A DNA stretch of 64,000 nt. Origin: Candidatus Saccharimonadota bacterium. Its GTDB lineage: Bacteria; Patescibacteriota; Saccharimonadia; Saccharimonadales; Saccharimonadaceae. A model generated the notes under the pieces. That model had not been told where the DNA came from, did no database searches, and saw nothing but the letters and a program-made list of their open reading frames with translations. Position numbers and translations under genes: made by a program. Where the stretch lies: positions 245,574-309,573 of the forward strand of contig JAFWHN010000001.1 in the NCBI GenBank assembly GCA_017515205.1, given 5' to 3'. This document shows positions 8,138 to 15,792 of this stretch, piece after piece; position 1 is the first letter of the stretch; every line of letters begins with the position of its first letter.

Positions 8138-8764
8138 TTACTTTTCCCCCTTATAAATCCAAACTTTTACTCCGACGATACCAGCAATAGTTGGTGCATG
8201 ATGACAGTAAAAATCGATATCAGCTCGGAGCGTATGTAGTGGCACCGAACCTTCGATGAATTTCTCACGTCGGCTCATCTCAGCGCCATTTAATCGCCCT
8301 GCCACCTCGATACGTACACCTTTCGCACCCGCATTCATCGTGGACTGCAAAGCCATTTTGACTGCTCGACGGAAGTTCATACGCTTGCCGAGTTGGAAAC
8401 CAATGTTTTCAGCTACCAATTTTGCATTTAGTTCTGGCTTTTTAATTTCCTCAACGTTAATACGAATTGGTCCCTCAATGGTTTTTTCAAGCTGAGTTTT
8501 TAACTCGTTGATACCAGCACCCTGCTTGCCAATCACCGCTCCAGCCTTAGCTGTTACGATAGTAATGGTAGTCAAGTTCGCTGAACGCTCAATATTAATT
8601 TTTGCAATCGTTGGGCGACTCTTGTAGCGTTCCTCGATTGTCTTTCGGATCTTGTCGTCTTCCGCTAGCCAACGACGAAAGTTCGCTTTCCGTGTAAACC
8701 ACTTCGACGACCAGTCCTTGCTGACCTGGAGACGGTAAGAGATGGGATTAACCTTTTGACCCAT
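8138..8764 (-). CDS. rpsC: 30S ribosomal protein uS3
   Basis: S3 (208 residues) lines the mRNA entry channel and contributes helicase activity. MGQKVNPISYRL begins the protein. The KH domain has AGAVIGKQGAGINELK (about residues 75-90). The C-terminal domain holds RRAVKMALQSTMNAGAKGVRIEVAGRLNG and a final GVKVWIYKGE. It is at the compact end for S3, with no long C-terminal extension. Confidence 0.97.
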   Translation of the reverse strand: MGQKVNPISYRLQVSKDWSSKWFTRKANFRRWLAEDDKIRKTIEERYKSRPTIAKINIERSANLTTITIVTAKAGAVIGKQGAGINELKTQLEKTIEGPIRINVEEIKKPELNAKLVAENIGFQLGKRMNFRRAVKMALQSTMNAGAKGVRIEVAGRLNGAEMSRREKFIEGSVPLHTLRADIDFYCHHAPTIAGIVGVKVWIYKGEK

Positions 8765-8765
8765 A

Positions 8766-9179
8766 TTACTTTTTCTCCTTCTCTGCCTTTTCAGCCGGTC
8801 CCACGGCCTTTTCGGCTTTTTTCACTTTCTCTTCGCCTGCGACCTCAACAAATATGTTGGACGAAATCTTCTCGTATGGTAACGCACGGCCTCTAGACGC
8901 TGGTTTGTAGCGACGAATCCGTGTACCACTGGTGACAAAAATTCTTGCGATTCTAATTGATTTTGGATCAATTGATACTTTAGAATTGTTTAACAAATTC
9001 GCATTAGCTGATTCTATAGCTTTTTTCACTGCCTTAGCAGCTCGGCGTGGGGTGTTCTCAAGAATCACCACCGCATCTGCCACGTAGCGATCTCGCACGA
9101 GCGCAGCTACAATATTAGTCTTGCGCGGCTGTGAATCGACACCTTTTTCGTATGCATGTGCAAAATAAGTCTGACTCAT
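8766..9179 (-). CDS. rplV: 50S ribosomal protein uL22
   Basis: L22 (137 residues) lines the peptide exit tunnel. The fold is recognisable from RKTNIVAALVRDRYVADAVVILENTPRRAAKAVKKAIESA and the beta-hairpin RIRRYKPASRGRALPYEK that reaches the tunnel. The last 25 residues are a Lys/Ala/Glu tail (EEKVKKAEKAVGPAEKAEKEKK) like those of its neighbours. Confidence 0.96.
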   Translation of the reverse strand: MSQTYFAHAYEKGVDSQPRKTNIVAALVRDRYVADAVVILENTPRRAAKAVKKAIESANANLLNNSKVSIDPKSIRIARIFVTSGTRIRRYKPASRGRALPYEKISSNIFVEVAGEEKVKKAEKAVGPAEKAEKEKK

Positions 9180-9181
9180 CT

Positions 9182-9475
9182 TTATGCCTTTCCTTTCGCC
9201 GCCGCAGCTTCAGCTGCTTTCTTACCACCATGGCGTTTAAATTTACGGGTTGGTGCAAACTCACCGAGTTTGTGCCCTACCATATTTTCTGAAATAAATA
9301 CTGGCACGTGCATCTTACCATTATGAATAGCAATCGTCCTACCCACCATTTCTGGTGAAATTGAGGACTGACGCGCCCAGGTCTTAATCACGGTGCGGTC
9401 TTCACTAGAGAGAGCGGCAATCTTCTTTGCCAGCTTCGCATCCACAAACGGACCTTTTTTAAGACTCCTCGACAT
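9182..9475 (-). CDS. rpsS: 30S ribosomal protein uS19
   Basis: S19, 97 residues, lies in the small-subunit head near the A-site finger. The signature runs from [18 protein letters not shown] through [29 protein letters not shown] to [19 protein letters not shown] short Ala/Lys tail follows. The start overlaps the rplB stop by one base. Confidence 0.98.
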   Translation of the reverse strand: MSRSLKKGPFVDAKLAKKIAALSSEDRTVIKTWARQSSISPEMVGRTIAIHNGKMHVPVFISENMVGHKLGEFAPTRKFKRHGGKKAAEAAAAKGKA

Positions 9476-10311
9476 TATTTCCTCTTTCCTTCGTGGCGAC
9501 TGCGCACGATCATTTTATTAGTTTTCTTATTATGACGCGTTCTGTAACCAAGTGTCAGCTGACCCCATGGTGTGCGTGGAGCCTTACCTGAACCATGACG
9601 ACCACCATCACCACCACCGTGTGGGTGATCAGAAGCGTTCATCACGACACCACGTACCGTTGGGCGAATACCCTTGCGACGGCGGCGTCCGGCTGCGCCA
9701 ATCTTCACATTCTGATGCTGTTCATTCGAAACTGTACCAATCGAAGCTTCACAAGTAGTCAAAACCTTACGTACTTCGCCTGATGGCATCTTCAAAGTGG
9801 CATAGCCATCTTCCTTTGCCATTAACTGTGCGCTTGCACCTGCGGCTCGTACCATTTGAGCGCCCCGACCAGGTTGTAACTCTACAGCATATACAAACGT
9901 ACCCACTGGAATATTTTCTAGTGGCATTCGATTGCTGTCTTCGATTTCTACCTCGGCACCAGTTCTAAAGGTCGCACCCTTAGCCATCTTAGTGTCAGCA
10001 ATTACATAATAATATACGCCTTTTTCGTCTTTTACTCTCGCAATTCGCGCTGAACGATTTGGATCGTACTCGATTTCTTCAACCGTATATTTCAAATCTT
10101 TCGGTAAATCGTAAGTTACCAAACGATAATGACGTTTCACGCCACCACCACGGTGCCTTACCGTAATCCGGCCTTGATTGTTCTTACCGGCTTGTTGCTT
10201 TTTAGACTTCAAAAGTGACTTCAACGGCTTTTTAGTCGTGATTTGGTCGTAGTCTTCCGTCGTCTTCTGGCGTTGCGCCGGCGTCATTGGCCGATATACT
10301 TTAATTGCCAT
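9475..10311 (-). CDS. rplB: 50S ribosomal protein uL2
   Basis: L2 (278 residues) supports peptidyl-transferase activity and the intersubunit bridge. The N-terminal OB domain ([17 protein letters not shown]) and the C-terminal SH3-like domain with [22 protein letters not shown] are intact, including the conserved HPHGGG loop with its functionally important histidine. It overlaps both neighbouring genes by one base (rplW and rpsS). Confidence 0.98.
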   Translation of the reverse strand: MAIKVYRPMTPAQRQKTTEDYDQITTKKPLKSLLKSKKQQAGKNNQGRITVRHRGGGVKRHYRLVTYDLPKDLKYTVEEIEYDPNRSARIARVKDEKGVYYYVIADTKMAKGATFRTGAEVEIEDSNRMPLENIPVGTFVYAVELQPGRGAQMVRAAGASAQLMAKEDGYATLKMPSGEVRKVLTTCEASIGTVSNEQHQNVKIGAAGRRRRKGIRPTVRGVVMNASDHPHGGGDGGRHGSGKAPRTPWGQLTLGYRTRHNKKTNKMIVRSRHEGKRK

Positions 10312-10733
10312 TATTTATTCTCCTTCCCTGCATTCTTGTCCGCCTTTTTAGCTTTTTCAGTCTTGGCAACTTTTTCAGCTTTTTTGGCTTCCTTTGCGCT
10401 GGTTTTATCATCTTTAGGCTCATCAAATACTTTAATTGAATCGCCTTTTTTTAATCTCACATAAGCAAACTTCTTATCTTTGCGGTGAGTAATACCAGGA
10501 TAAGCGTGTTTACCTTTACTAAACTTCGTCTTCTTACCTTTGCGAATCAAAGTCTTCACATCCGTCACCGTGACTTCGTAATCCTTTTCTACCATCTTAG
10601 CAATTGCTTGCTTGCTAGCAGATTTTTTCACTGGAAATACGTAAATCCGGTTCGTTTGCTCGAGATAACTTTTCTCCGTCGCGCGTGGCTCGATTAGGTG
10701 AAGCTTAATATTGGTTTTATCGTCTTTCGCCAT
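10311..10733 (-). CDS. rplW: 50S ribosomal protein uL23
   Basis: L23 (140 residues) surrounds the tunnel exit and docks SRP and trigger factor. The core is about residues 8-95: LIEPRATEKSYLEQTNRIYVFPVKKSASKQAIAKMVEKDY, then VTDVKTLIRKGKKTKF and a KKFAYVRLKKGD strand. The last 40 residues are a Lys/Ala-rich tail (KEAKKAEKVAKTEKAKKADKNAGKENK), making it about 45 residues longer than usual. Confidence 0.95.
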   Translation of the reverse strand: MAKDDKTNIKLHLIEPRATEKSYLEQTNRIYVFPVKKSASKQAIAKMVEKDYEVTVTDVKTLIRKGKKTKFSKGKHAYPGITHRKDKKFAYVRLKKGDSIKVFDEPKDDKTSAKEAKKAEKVAKTEKAKKADKNAGKENK

Positions 10734-10734
10734 T

Positions 10735-11331
10735 TTACTTCTCCTTTCCCATTAGCCACTCTTCGGTAGCTTTCACTGAATCCTCTGAAAACACAATTGC
10801 ATCAGCGTTCATAATATCAAAGACATTGAGGTAAGTCGCCTTCACTAGCTTTACATTCGGCAAATTGTTGGTCGAACGTAGAACTTCCGGCGTCTTCTCC
10901 TTCGCCACTGCGAGCACATTCTTGTCCTCAAGTTTCAAATCTTTTAATAATTTCGCTGCAGTCTTGGTCTTGCCGTCTAGCTTCGCGTCTTTGTCTAAGA
11001 CAATCACCGCTTTATCAGCATTCTTTAAACTGAGTGCTTGACGCACCGCAAGTAGCTTACTGCTCTTCGCAATTTTCTTAGTAAAGTTTTCATTGCCAGT
11101 GCGGCCAAAGGCTACACCACCATGGCGCCAAATTGGGTTACGAGTCGAACCAAAACGGGCTCTACCAGTACCTTTTTGCTTCCATGGTTTCTTGCCACCA
11201 CCACTGACCTCGCTTCTAGTCATAGTCTTAGCGTGAGAAGAACGCGAGTTAGCAAGATAAGTATCATAAGCTAATTTGACTAGCTCATAATTTTCTACCT
11301 TTAGGCCAAAAACATCCTTGTCTAGTGCCAT
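10735..11331 (-). CDS. rplD: 50S ribosomal protein uL4
   Basis: L4 (198 residues) has an internal loop that lines the exit tunnel constriction. The loop is visible as GGGKKPWKQKGTGRARFGSTRNPIWRHGGVAFG, followed by the globular fold and VFDIMNADAIVFSEDSVK. In many bacteria L4 represses its own operon through the S10 leader; no such leader can be confirmed here. Gaps to its neighbours are 1-3 nt. Confidence 0.97.
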   Translation of the reverse strand: MALDKDVFGLKVENYELVKLAYDTYLANSRSSHAKTMTRSEVSGGGKKPWKQKGTGRARFGSTRNPIWRHGGVAFGRTGNENFTKKIAKSSKLLAVRQALSLKNADKAVIVLDKDAKLDGKTKTAAKLLKDLKLEDKNVLAVAKEKTPEVLRSTNNLPNVKLVKATYLNVFDIMNADAIVFSEDSVKATEEWLMGKEK

Positions 11332-11334
11332 CTT

Positions 11335-11955
11335 TTACTCCTTTCCCTCTACGCTTACAATACCCTTGTTTGGACCAGGCACTGCGCCTTTAAGACCAAT
11401 CAAATTCTTTTCCGCGTCAATATAAGAAACCACAAGGTTCTTAACGGTGACTTGCTCGTGTCCCATTCGACCTGGCATTTTCTTGCCCTTCCAGACTTTT
11501 TGTGGATACATCGAACCGATTGAACCAACCCGACGGATATTACCTTTGAAACCGTGCGTATTGCGAGATTCAATAAAATTATGTCTTTTGACGGTACCTG
11601 CAAAACCTTTGCCCTTGCTTGTACCGGTCACTGCGACCTTATCCCCTAATTTGAAACTTTCGACCGTGAAATTGTCACCAAGTTTCATGCCTTCCGGGAT
11701 TTCCTCAACGCGAAATTCCTTTAGGACTTTGGGGCTAATATTTTCGCCGGCCTTTTTGACGTGGCCGGAAACCGACTTGCTCAGATTCTTACCCTGACCG
11801 TAGCCCACTTGCACAGCATTATAACCGTCTGTTTCGACAGTCTTTATCTGAGTCACTGTGCACGGACCAGCTTGGAGGATCGTAACCGGAGTCACAACGC
11901 CGTCCTCACCGATGATCTGGGTCATACCAATTTTGGTGCCGAGAATGACTTGCAT
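11335..11955 (-). CDS. rplC: 50S ribosomal protein uL3, first gene of the operon
   Basis: L3 (206 residues) begins 50S assembly. The signature includes GTKIGMTQIIGEDGVVTPVTIL at the N-terminus and the tip region FAGTVKRHNFIESRNTHGFKG, with RMGHEQVTVKNL later. It heads the transcript; rpsJ (uS10), which normally precedes rplC, is not here. A 5' leader of about 158 nt separates the start from the promoter at 12120-12148. Confidence 0.97.
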   Translation of the reverse strand: MQVILGTKIGMTQIIGEDGVVTPVTILQAGPCTVTQIKTVETDGYNAVQVGYGQGKNLSKSVSGHVKKAGENISPKVLKEFRVEEIPEGMKLGDNFTVESFKLGDKVAVTGTSKGKGFAGTVKRHNFIESRNTHGFKGNIRRVGSIGSMYPQKVWKGKKMPGRMGHEQVTVKNLVVSYIDAEKNLIGLKGAVPGPNKGIVSVEGKE

Positions 11956-12113
11956 CGCTTGCCTTTCTTTCCTTTAGATTGCCGATTTTTGCCTCTGTAC
12001 AACAGGCAAAAACTCTTCTCGCAATTTTTTAATATTTTTACATGTAAATAACTAGACTTTTAGGCCGGTTTCCGCTCGTGAGTTTTACGGACCTCTCCTT
12101 ATGTCTAGATAAC
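11956..12113 (-). promoter_or_regulatory. Long 5' leader of the ribosomal operon
   Basis: About 158 nt lie between the predicted transcription start and rplC. The leader holds potential pairing (GGTCCG with CGGAAACC) near its 5' end and a purine-rich AAAGGAAAG just before the start. Leaders of ribosomal operons often carry autoregulatory binding sites. I cannot match this one to a known L4, L20 or S10-type leader, so regulation is only a suggestion. Confidence 0.4.
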
Positions 12114-12119
12114 AAAACC

Positions 12120-12148
12120 ATTATATCACAGATTTTTTCTCTTGACAA
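12120..12148 (-). promoter_or_regulatory. Promoter of the rplC-rpsH operon
   Basis: TTGTCA (12148-12143) and TGATATAAT (extended -10; hexamer 12125-12120) with a 17-bp spacer. It drives 14 ribosomal protein genes. Confidence 0.8.
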
Positions 12149-12175
12149 CCCCTATTTTTAGAATTTTTTGCTAAC

Positions 12176-12207
12176 AAAAAGCCCCGACTGGCTGCCGAGG
12201 ACTTTTT
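12176..12207 (-). terminator. Terminator of the RpoD-region-4 gene
   Basis: AAAAAGTCC/GGGCTTTTT (minus strand) pair around a 14-nt loop and are followed by TTTTTG, 12 nt after the stop of the upstream gene. Confidence 0.75.
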
Positions 12208-12218
12208 GGTTCGAAAGA

Positions 12219-12770
12219 TTACACCAAATCTAGACTATCAAAGATTGGACGGAGCTCGTTCGAACGGCTCGGATGACGCAATTTACGTAAAGCTTTCGCC
12301 TCAATTTGACGAACACGTTCTCGAGTTATACCGAGTTCAAATCCAACGTCCTCGAGACGCCTAAACCTGCCATACCTTCCATCAAGACCGAACCTCAATC
12401 TAAGCACTCTATCCTCACGCTCGGTAAGAGTAAAGAGCTCTCCGTCAATAACCCAAACCTGATCATCCGTAAGATTATGAGAAGGAAATTTCACCCACTT
12501 ATGTCCAAAAACGGCACATAAAAGAGCAATATACCTATATGACCTTACAGATAAATCATGGTATACGAGTCCAAGCTCATCAACTACATCTGCCAACTCC
12601 TGTTTCCACTTAGGTTCTTTCTTAAAAACGTCCTGTTTGAACATTTTCAATCTAGCCTCCAGAAGACCAATCTCGATCAGCTGGTTGACATCATATTCAG
12701 GATGATACTTCTTAAGGTAAGTCCGAGCCCTCTTTGATATTTTTAAATCTTCTACTGTTCCAACATCCAT
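12219..12770 (-). CDS. Transcription-factor-like protein with an RpoD-type region 4 only
   Basis: The last 65 residues of this 183-residue protein are nearly a housekeeping sigma-70 region 4: [17 protein letters not shown], then a helix-turn-helix ending [22 protein letters not shown], which in RpoD contacts the -35 element. Regions 1-3 are absent. The N-terminal part has two stretches ([31 protein letters not shown]) that recall the helix-hairpin of the RNA polymerase alpha C-terminal domain. The ATG at 12770 has GGAGGAG 5 nt upstream; the frame stays open to 12872, with a TTG candidate about 9 nt after another GGAGG, so a longer form is possible. The strong promoter leaves a leader of over 200 nt. 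It may modulate promoter choice, an inference only. Confidence 0.75.
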   Translation of the reverse strand: MDVGTVEDLKISKRARTYLKKYHPEYDVNQLIEIGLLEARLKMFKQDVFKKEPKWKQELADVVDELGLVYHDLSVRSYRYIALLCAVFGHKWVKFPSHNLTDDQVWVIDGELFTLTEREDRVLRLRFGLDGRYGRFRRLEDVGFELGITRERVRQIEAKALRKLRHPSRSNELRPIFDSLDLV

Positions 12771-13010
12771 TTTTACTCCTCCATAGTACTTCTCAGGCAA
12801 GTTCTGAATCATTTCCAATAGTTTTAATTCTCTTACTTCTCCGTTGTTCAAGTGTTTAGCCCTCCTCAACAACTTTTAATCTTCTACTTCTTTGTTTACA
12901 TTCTTCTCCATTTCCCTAAATCATCTAAAAAGCAAGAACTTACAGTATAATCTTTCCTAACACTTAAAGAACTCACTTTCGTGCTCTCTGAGCTAAAACC
13001 CATTATCTAA

Positions 13011-13039
13011 ATTATAGCATAAACACCTTAAAAAGTCAA
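13011..13039 (-). promoter_or_regulatory. Promoter of the region-4 gene
   Basis: TTGACT (13039-13034), a 17-bp spacer and TGCTATAAT (hexamer 13016-13011). It is divergent from the promoter of the small plus-strand gene. Confidence 0.78.
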
Positions 13040-13068
13040 TATCTACATCATATTTCCCGTATATGTGT

Positions 13069-13074
13069 TATAAT
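13069..13074 (+). promoter_or_regulatory. -10 box of the small phage-like gene
   Basis: TGTTATAAT, an extended -10, lies 45 nt before the ATG at 13120. No good -35 is seen. Confidence 0.55.
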
Positions 13075-13119
13075 CTAGTCACACGGAGGGAAGAACTTTA
13101 CTATCTGGGAGGTGATGAT

Positions 13120-13467
13120 ATGCCTGAAACAGCTAATAATCTTAGCGACGGTCGTCATACTTTTCGCGAACTATATCAACAGCGCACGGCTCTTTTCTGC
13201 GCTTTATGCAACTTAATGCCAGAAATATCTTGGAAATCCAAAAAACATTTCGATGAGGTAAATGACCCCATGTACGAAGGCGATTTCCTTGCAGGAATCG
13301 ACAGTCCCGACGGGACCATCGCGTTTCACGTTAAGCTAGAATACTGGGATGAATTTGACATCCCAGAAATTGACCACGCACCATACTACGATGGCTACTC
13401 TAGTAAAGACGTATTAGCGAGAACTTTTTCTCTCGCTCACCAAATTGAACACCCCCCATGCCTTTAA
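13120..13467 (+). CDS. Small acidic protein of a phage-like family
   Basis: This soluble 115-residue protein has no known function. The C-terminal half has GIDSPDGTIAFHVKLEYWDEFDIPEIDHAPYYDGYSSKDVLART. It resembles, from memory, small phage and prophage proteins that end in a WDGHTSxDVLxRL-type motif. GGGAGGTGAT before the ATG at 13120 decides the start over an upstream in-frame ATG that overlaps the promoter. It is the only plus-strand gene in this stretch and is closed by its own terminator. It may be a relic of a mobile element, with nothing else phage-like beside it. Confidence 0.72.
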   Translation: MPETANNLSDGRHTFRELYQQRTALFCALCNLMPEISWKSKKHFDEVNDPMYEGDFLAGIDSPDGTIAFHVKLEYWDEFDIPEIDHAPYYDGYSSKDVLARTFSLAHQIEHPPCL

Positions 13468-13490
13468 GCCACGCTAAAGCGTGGCTTTTT
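13466..13490 (+). terminator. Terminator of the small phage-like gene
   Basis: AGCCACGC TAAA GCGTGGCT followed by TTTTT, overlapping the stop codon of the gene. Confidence 0.88.
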
Positions 13491-13505
13491 GCTAACAAGC
13501 CATAT

Positions 13506-14576
13506 TTACACCATGTTTTCTAGATACGCGTCAATAAATCCGTCAATTTCACCATCTAAAACCGCCTCTGGGTCAGTATTCTCACACCCCGTACGCGTAT
13601 CTTTTACTAGCTTATAGGGCTGCAACACATAATTTCTAATCTGTTGTCCCCAACTCGCGGATTCACCGGCCCGAAGCTCCCCAATTGTCGCTGCATGCTG
13701 CTCCATCTCCATTTGCGCTAATTTACCCCTCAAAACTTCCATGGCTTTCTCTTTATTTTGGTGGAAACTCCGCTCATTTTGAATCGCTACCACCGTATTG
13801 GTTGGTAAATGCGTAATCCGCACCGCCGAATTGGTCGTATTTACTCCTTGACCACCGTGTCCACCAGAGTGATAAGTATCAATTCTTAAATCTTTTTCGT
13901 CAATCACAATCTCTGTATCCGTCTCTATCACCGGTAAAATCTCTACTAGCGCAAACGAAGTCTGCCTCAGATGATCCGCGTTAAACGGCGACAGCCTTAC
14001 TAATCTGTGCACTCCATGCTCAGACTTCAAAAGCCCATAAGCATGCGCCCCCGTCACCTCATATACCGCCGTCTTAATCCCCGCTTCTTCCCCCTCTGTA
14101 CGCTCCAGGCAAGAAACCTTAAACCCTTTTCTTTCGCAAAACCTCAAATACATCCGTTCTAGCATCCCGGCCCAATCCATCGCCTCGGTACCACCCGCAC
14201 CCGAGGTAATCCGGATAATCGCATTGTCATTATCGTATTTCCCCTTGAATCTCAATGCTTTTTTCAGTTCAGCCAAGCTTTTTTCCATCGCCTCCAATTG
14301 TTCCGCTATTTCATCCTTTAACTCTTCTTCGTGCATCAATTCCTTCAAATCGCTAATCTGCACCTTCAAAAGCTCCCAAGGTTCTGTTTCATCCCTCAGA
14401 GCCGCTAACTTTTGGTTTTTTAATTTTGCTAATTCCACATCTCGCCAAATTTCTGGCTCCGCCACTTCAGCCTCTAATTCAGAAATCTCCGCCAATTTTT
14501 TCAAAATTCCCAATTTTTCGTACACCTGCCGAAAATCCGCTTCCAAATTTTCCAATTTTTTCAGTAAATCTTGCAT
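13506..14576 (-). CDS. prfB: Peptide chain release factor 2
   Basis: RF2 (356 residues) reads UAA and UGA stop codons and triggers release of the finished peptide. The SPF tripeptide (residues 196-198) marks RF2 rather than RF1. The catalytic GGQ is at residues 241-243 (YHSGGHGGQGVNTTNS). The N-terminal coiled domain is in one frame, so the autoregulatory +1 frameshift known in many prfB genes is not used here. Its presence means UGA works as a stop in this organism. TATAAT lies 6 nt before the ATG, so the mRNA is probably leaderless. Confidence 0.97.
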   Translation of the reverse strand: MQDLLKKLENLEADFRQVYEKLGILKKLAEISELEAEVAEPEIWRDVELAKLKNQKLAALRDETEPWELLKVQISDLKELMHEEELKDEIAEQLEAMEKSLAELKKALRFKGKYDNDNAIIRITSGAGGTEAMDWAGMLERMYLRFCERKGFKVSCLERTEGEEAGIKTAVYEVTGAHAYGLLKSEHGVHRLVRLSPFNADHLRQTSFALVEILPVIETDTEIVIDEKDLRIDTYHSGGHGGQGVNTTNSAVRITHLPTNTVVAIQNERSFHQNKEKAMEVLRGKLAQMEMEQHAATIGELRAGESASWGQQIRNYVLQPYKLVKDTRTGCENTDPEAVLDGEIDGFIDAYLENMV

Positions 14577-14582
14577 AAACTC

Positions 14583-14588
14583 ATTATA
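14583..14588 (-). promoter_or_regulatory. -10 box of prfB, leaderless spacing
   Basis: TGCTATAAT ends 6 nt before the ATG; there is no Shine-Dalgarno site between. Confidence 0.65.
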
Positions 14589-14617
14589 GCATAGAAAAAT
14601 GCGCCTCTTACCAAAGT

Positions 14618-14645
14618 AAAAAAGCGCCGACTACTAAGCCGGCGC
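14618..14645 (-). terminator. Terminator after the 14678-15238 gene
   Basis: GCGCCGGC TTAGTA GTCGGCGC (minus strand) with one G-U pair, followed by TTTTTT. Confidence 0.85.
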
Positions 14646-14677
14646 AAATAAAAGAGGAACCAGAAACTCCAGAAAAT

Positions 14678-15238
14678 TTACGCAAATATTCTGCAAAGTT
14701 CTCTACCGATCTCTTTGCGATTCTCAGCTAAAACTCCTTTGGCCTCTCTCACCATTCCTCCTTTTCTTGGAATAGGGTTAAAGATATCTAACTTCACTGC
14801 TTTAAACTGCTTCTCAGTTAAAAAATCTCTTAAAAGGTCCAAGATGCGTTCCAGCCTTTCCTCCGAAAAGGTATATGTCTCATACACCTCATTCGAATCG
14901 TAAAACGGCATACATTTGCCAAGTTGTGCTCCCATCAAATCCAACTCTACTACGTAACGGTCCACAAAATGACTCTCTGGAGACACGTGATTTCTCACAT
15001 CGTCTCTAAGAAAACCATTATATTCCACTACTTTTTCAATCTCATCAACCAAGCGAGCAGTCTTCGATTCACCTACGCTATAACGAGGAATAAACTTATG
15101 AATTTCATAATTCCTCACACTCAAAATCAAATCTTCTGGGCTCATACTACCGATTAATTGTTCAGCAGGACCACTTAACCCTAGTTCTTCGATTGAATTA
15201 ACGTCCTTTGCTTTTTTGCAAGGTTCCTTTCCTATCAT
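14678..15238 (-). CDS. Unrecognised soluble protein with an LSVRxY segment
   Basis: I do not recognise this 186-residue protein. It is charged and has no membrane segment. The stretch SPEDLILSVRNYEI (about residues 33-46) resembles the [10 protein letters not shown] segment of the region-4 protein two genes away. The C-terminal helix-rich part (LTEKQFKAVKLDIF, then REAKGVLAENRKEIGRELCRIF) has the spacing of a degenerate sigma region 4 helix-turn-helix. A DNA-binding role is therefore possible but unproven. The ATG has GGGGGTGA at the right distance, and a TATAGT box lies about 45 nt upstream. Confidence 0.65.
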   Translation of the reverse strand: MIGKEPCKKAKDVNSIEELGLSGPAEQLIGSMSPEDLILSVRNYEIHKFIPRYSVGESKTARLVDEIEKVVEYNGFLRDDVRNHVSPESHFVDRYVVELDLMGAQLGKCMPFYDSNEVYETYTFSEERLERILDLLRDFLTEKQFKAVKLDIFNPIPRKGGMVREAKGVLAENRKEIGRELCRIFA

Positions 15239-15307
15239 TTTTTCACCCCCTGTTAAAGAACTAGTTTCAACTCATATCGTTCTACTATACCATATCCCAT
15301 CTAAATA

Positions 15308-15328
15308 GAAAAGCCCCTTTCGGGGCCT
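15308..15328 (-). terminator. Terminator after the 15331-15582 gene
   Basis: GGCCCC GAAA GGGGC followed by TTTTC on the minus strand, a compact stem with a GAAA tetraloop, directly at the stop codon. Confidence 0.75.
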
Positions 15329-15330
15329 TC

Positions 15331-15582
15331 CTATTGTGTGAGGTGCCAAGAAAGGTCGCGCGAGTTAAACTCTAGTCGCATCCTTTCCCGACCAACCAGA
15401 ACGTCGAAGATATGTATAGCTACCTCGCCCACAAATCTGATCTGGGTCTGAAGGAGCTCAGACACTTCGGTTTCTTCCTCACCCTGCCGCCGAAAAGTCA
15501 GCGGCTGGCAAGGCGTCATTTCGTAACCGAAAAGCGCCATTACTTCGACACGCTCTGTTTTGTTTTTATTAAAGTTTTTCAT
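15331..15582 (-). CDS. Small unknown protein
   Basis: This 83-residue basic/acidic soluble protein belongs to no family I can name. It contains MALFGYEMTPCQPLTFRR and a C-terminal VLVGRERMRLEFNSRDLSW. GGGAG 7 nt before the first ATG supports the start at 15582. It is transcribed from a distant promoter near 15725, leaving a leader with a long inverted repeat (15612-15662). Terminators on both sides make it a single-gene unit. Confidence 0.6.
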   Translation of the reverse strand: MKNFNKNKTERVEVMALFGYEMTPCQPLTFRRQGEEETEVSELLQTQIRFVGEVAIHIFDVLVGRERMRLEFNSRDLSWHLTQ

Positions 15583-15611
15583 AAAAGACTCCCGTTATTT
15601 AATTAATAGAA

Positions 15612-15662
15612 GTCATTTATGCGAGCCTGTTTTATTGGCTCCTGGCTAAGGGTATAAATGAC
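15612..15662 (-). promoter_or_regulatory. Structured 5' leader (inverted repeat)
   Basis: GTCATTTAT (15662-15654) pairs perfectly with ATAAATGAC (15620-15612), enclosing a second stem GAGCC/GGCTC (15641-15637 with 15627-15623). The element lies in the leader of the 83-residue gene, about 30 nt before its ribosome-binding site. It could be a small regulatory RNA structure; it matches no riboswitch I know. Confidence 0.45.
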
Positions 15663-15723
15663 GATGCCCAAAGCTTTAAACTTTTCTCTTTGCTAGTGAC
15701 CGAAGTATAGCAAGAGCACTTTT

Positions 15724-15729
15724 ATTATA
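15724..15729 (-). promoter_or_regulatory. -10 box of the 83-residue gene
   Basis: TGCTATAAT on the minus strand, about 140 nt before the ATG at 15582. Confidence 0.5.
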
Positions 15730-15743
15730 GCACAGTCCCAAGC

Positions 15744-15777
15744 AAAAAGCCTGGTCTATAAACTGTGAACCAGGCTT
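15744..15777 (-). terminator. Terminator of the archaemetzincin-like gene
   Basis: AAGCCTGGT/ACCAGGCTT with a 13-nt loop and a minus-strand T-run, about 15 nt after the stop. Confidence 0.8.
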
Positions 15778-15792
15778 AATTTGACCTCAACT

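Noticed and set aside
12219..12872. A 217-residue form of the region-4 protein starting at 12872
   Set aside because: The start codon would be TTG overlapping its own GGAGG; the ATG at 12770 has the better site. A TTG near 12854 remains possible.
13506..14576. Programmed frameshift in prfB
   Set aside because: The N-terminal domain and the rest are in one open frame; no CTTTGAC-type slippery stop is seen at the usual place.
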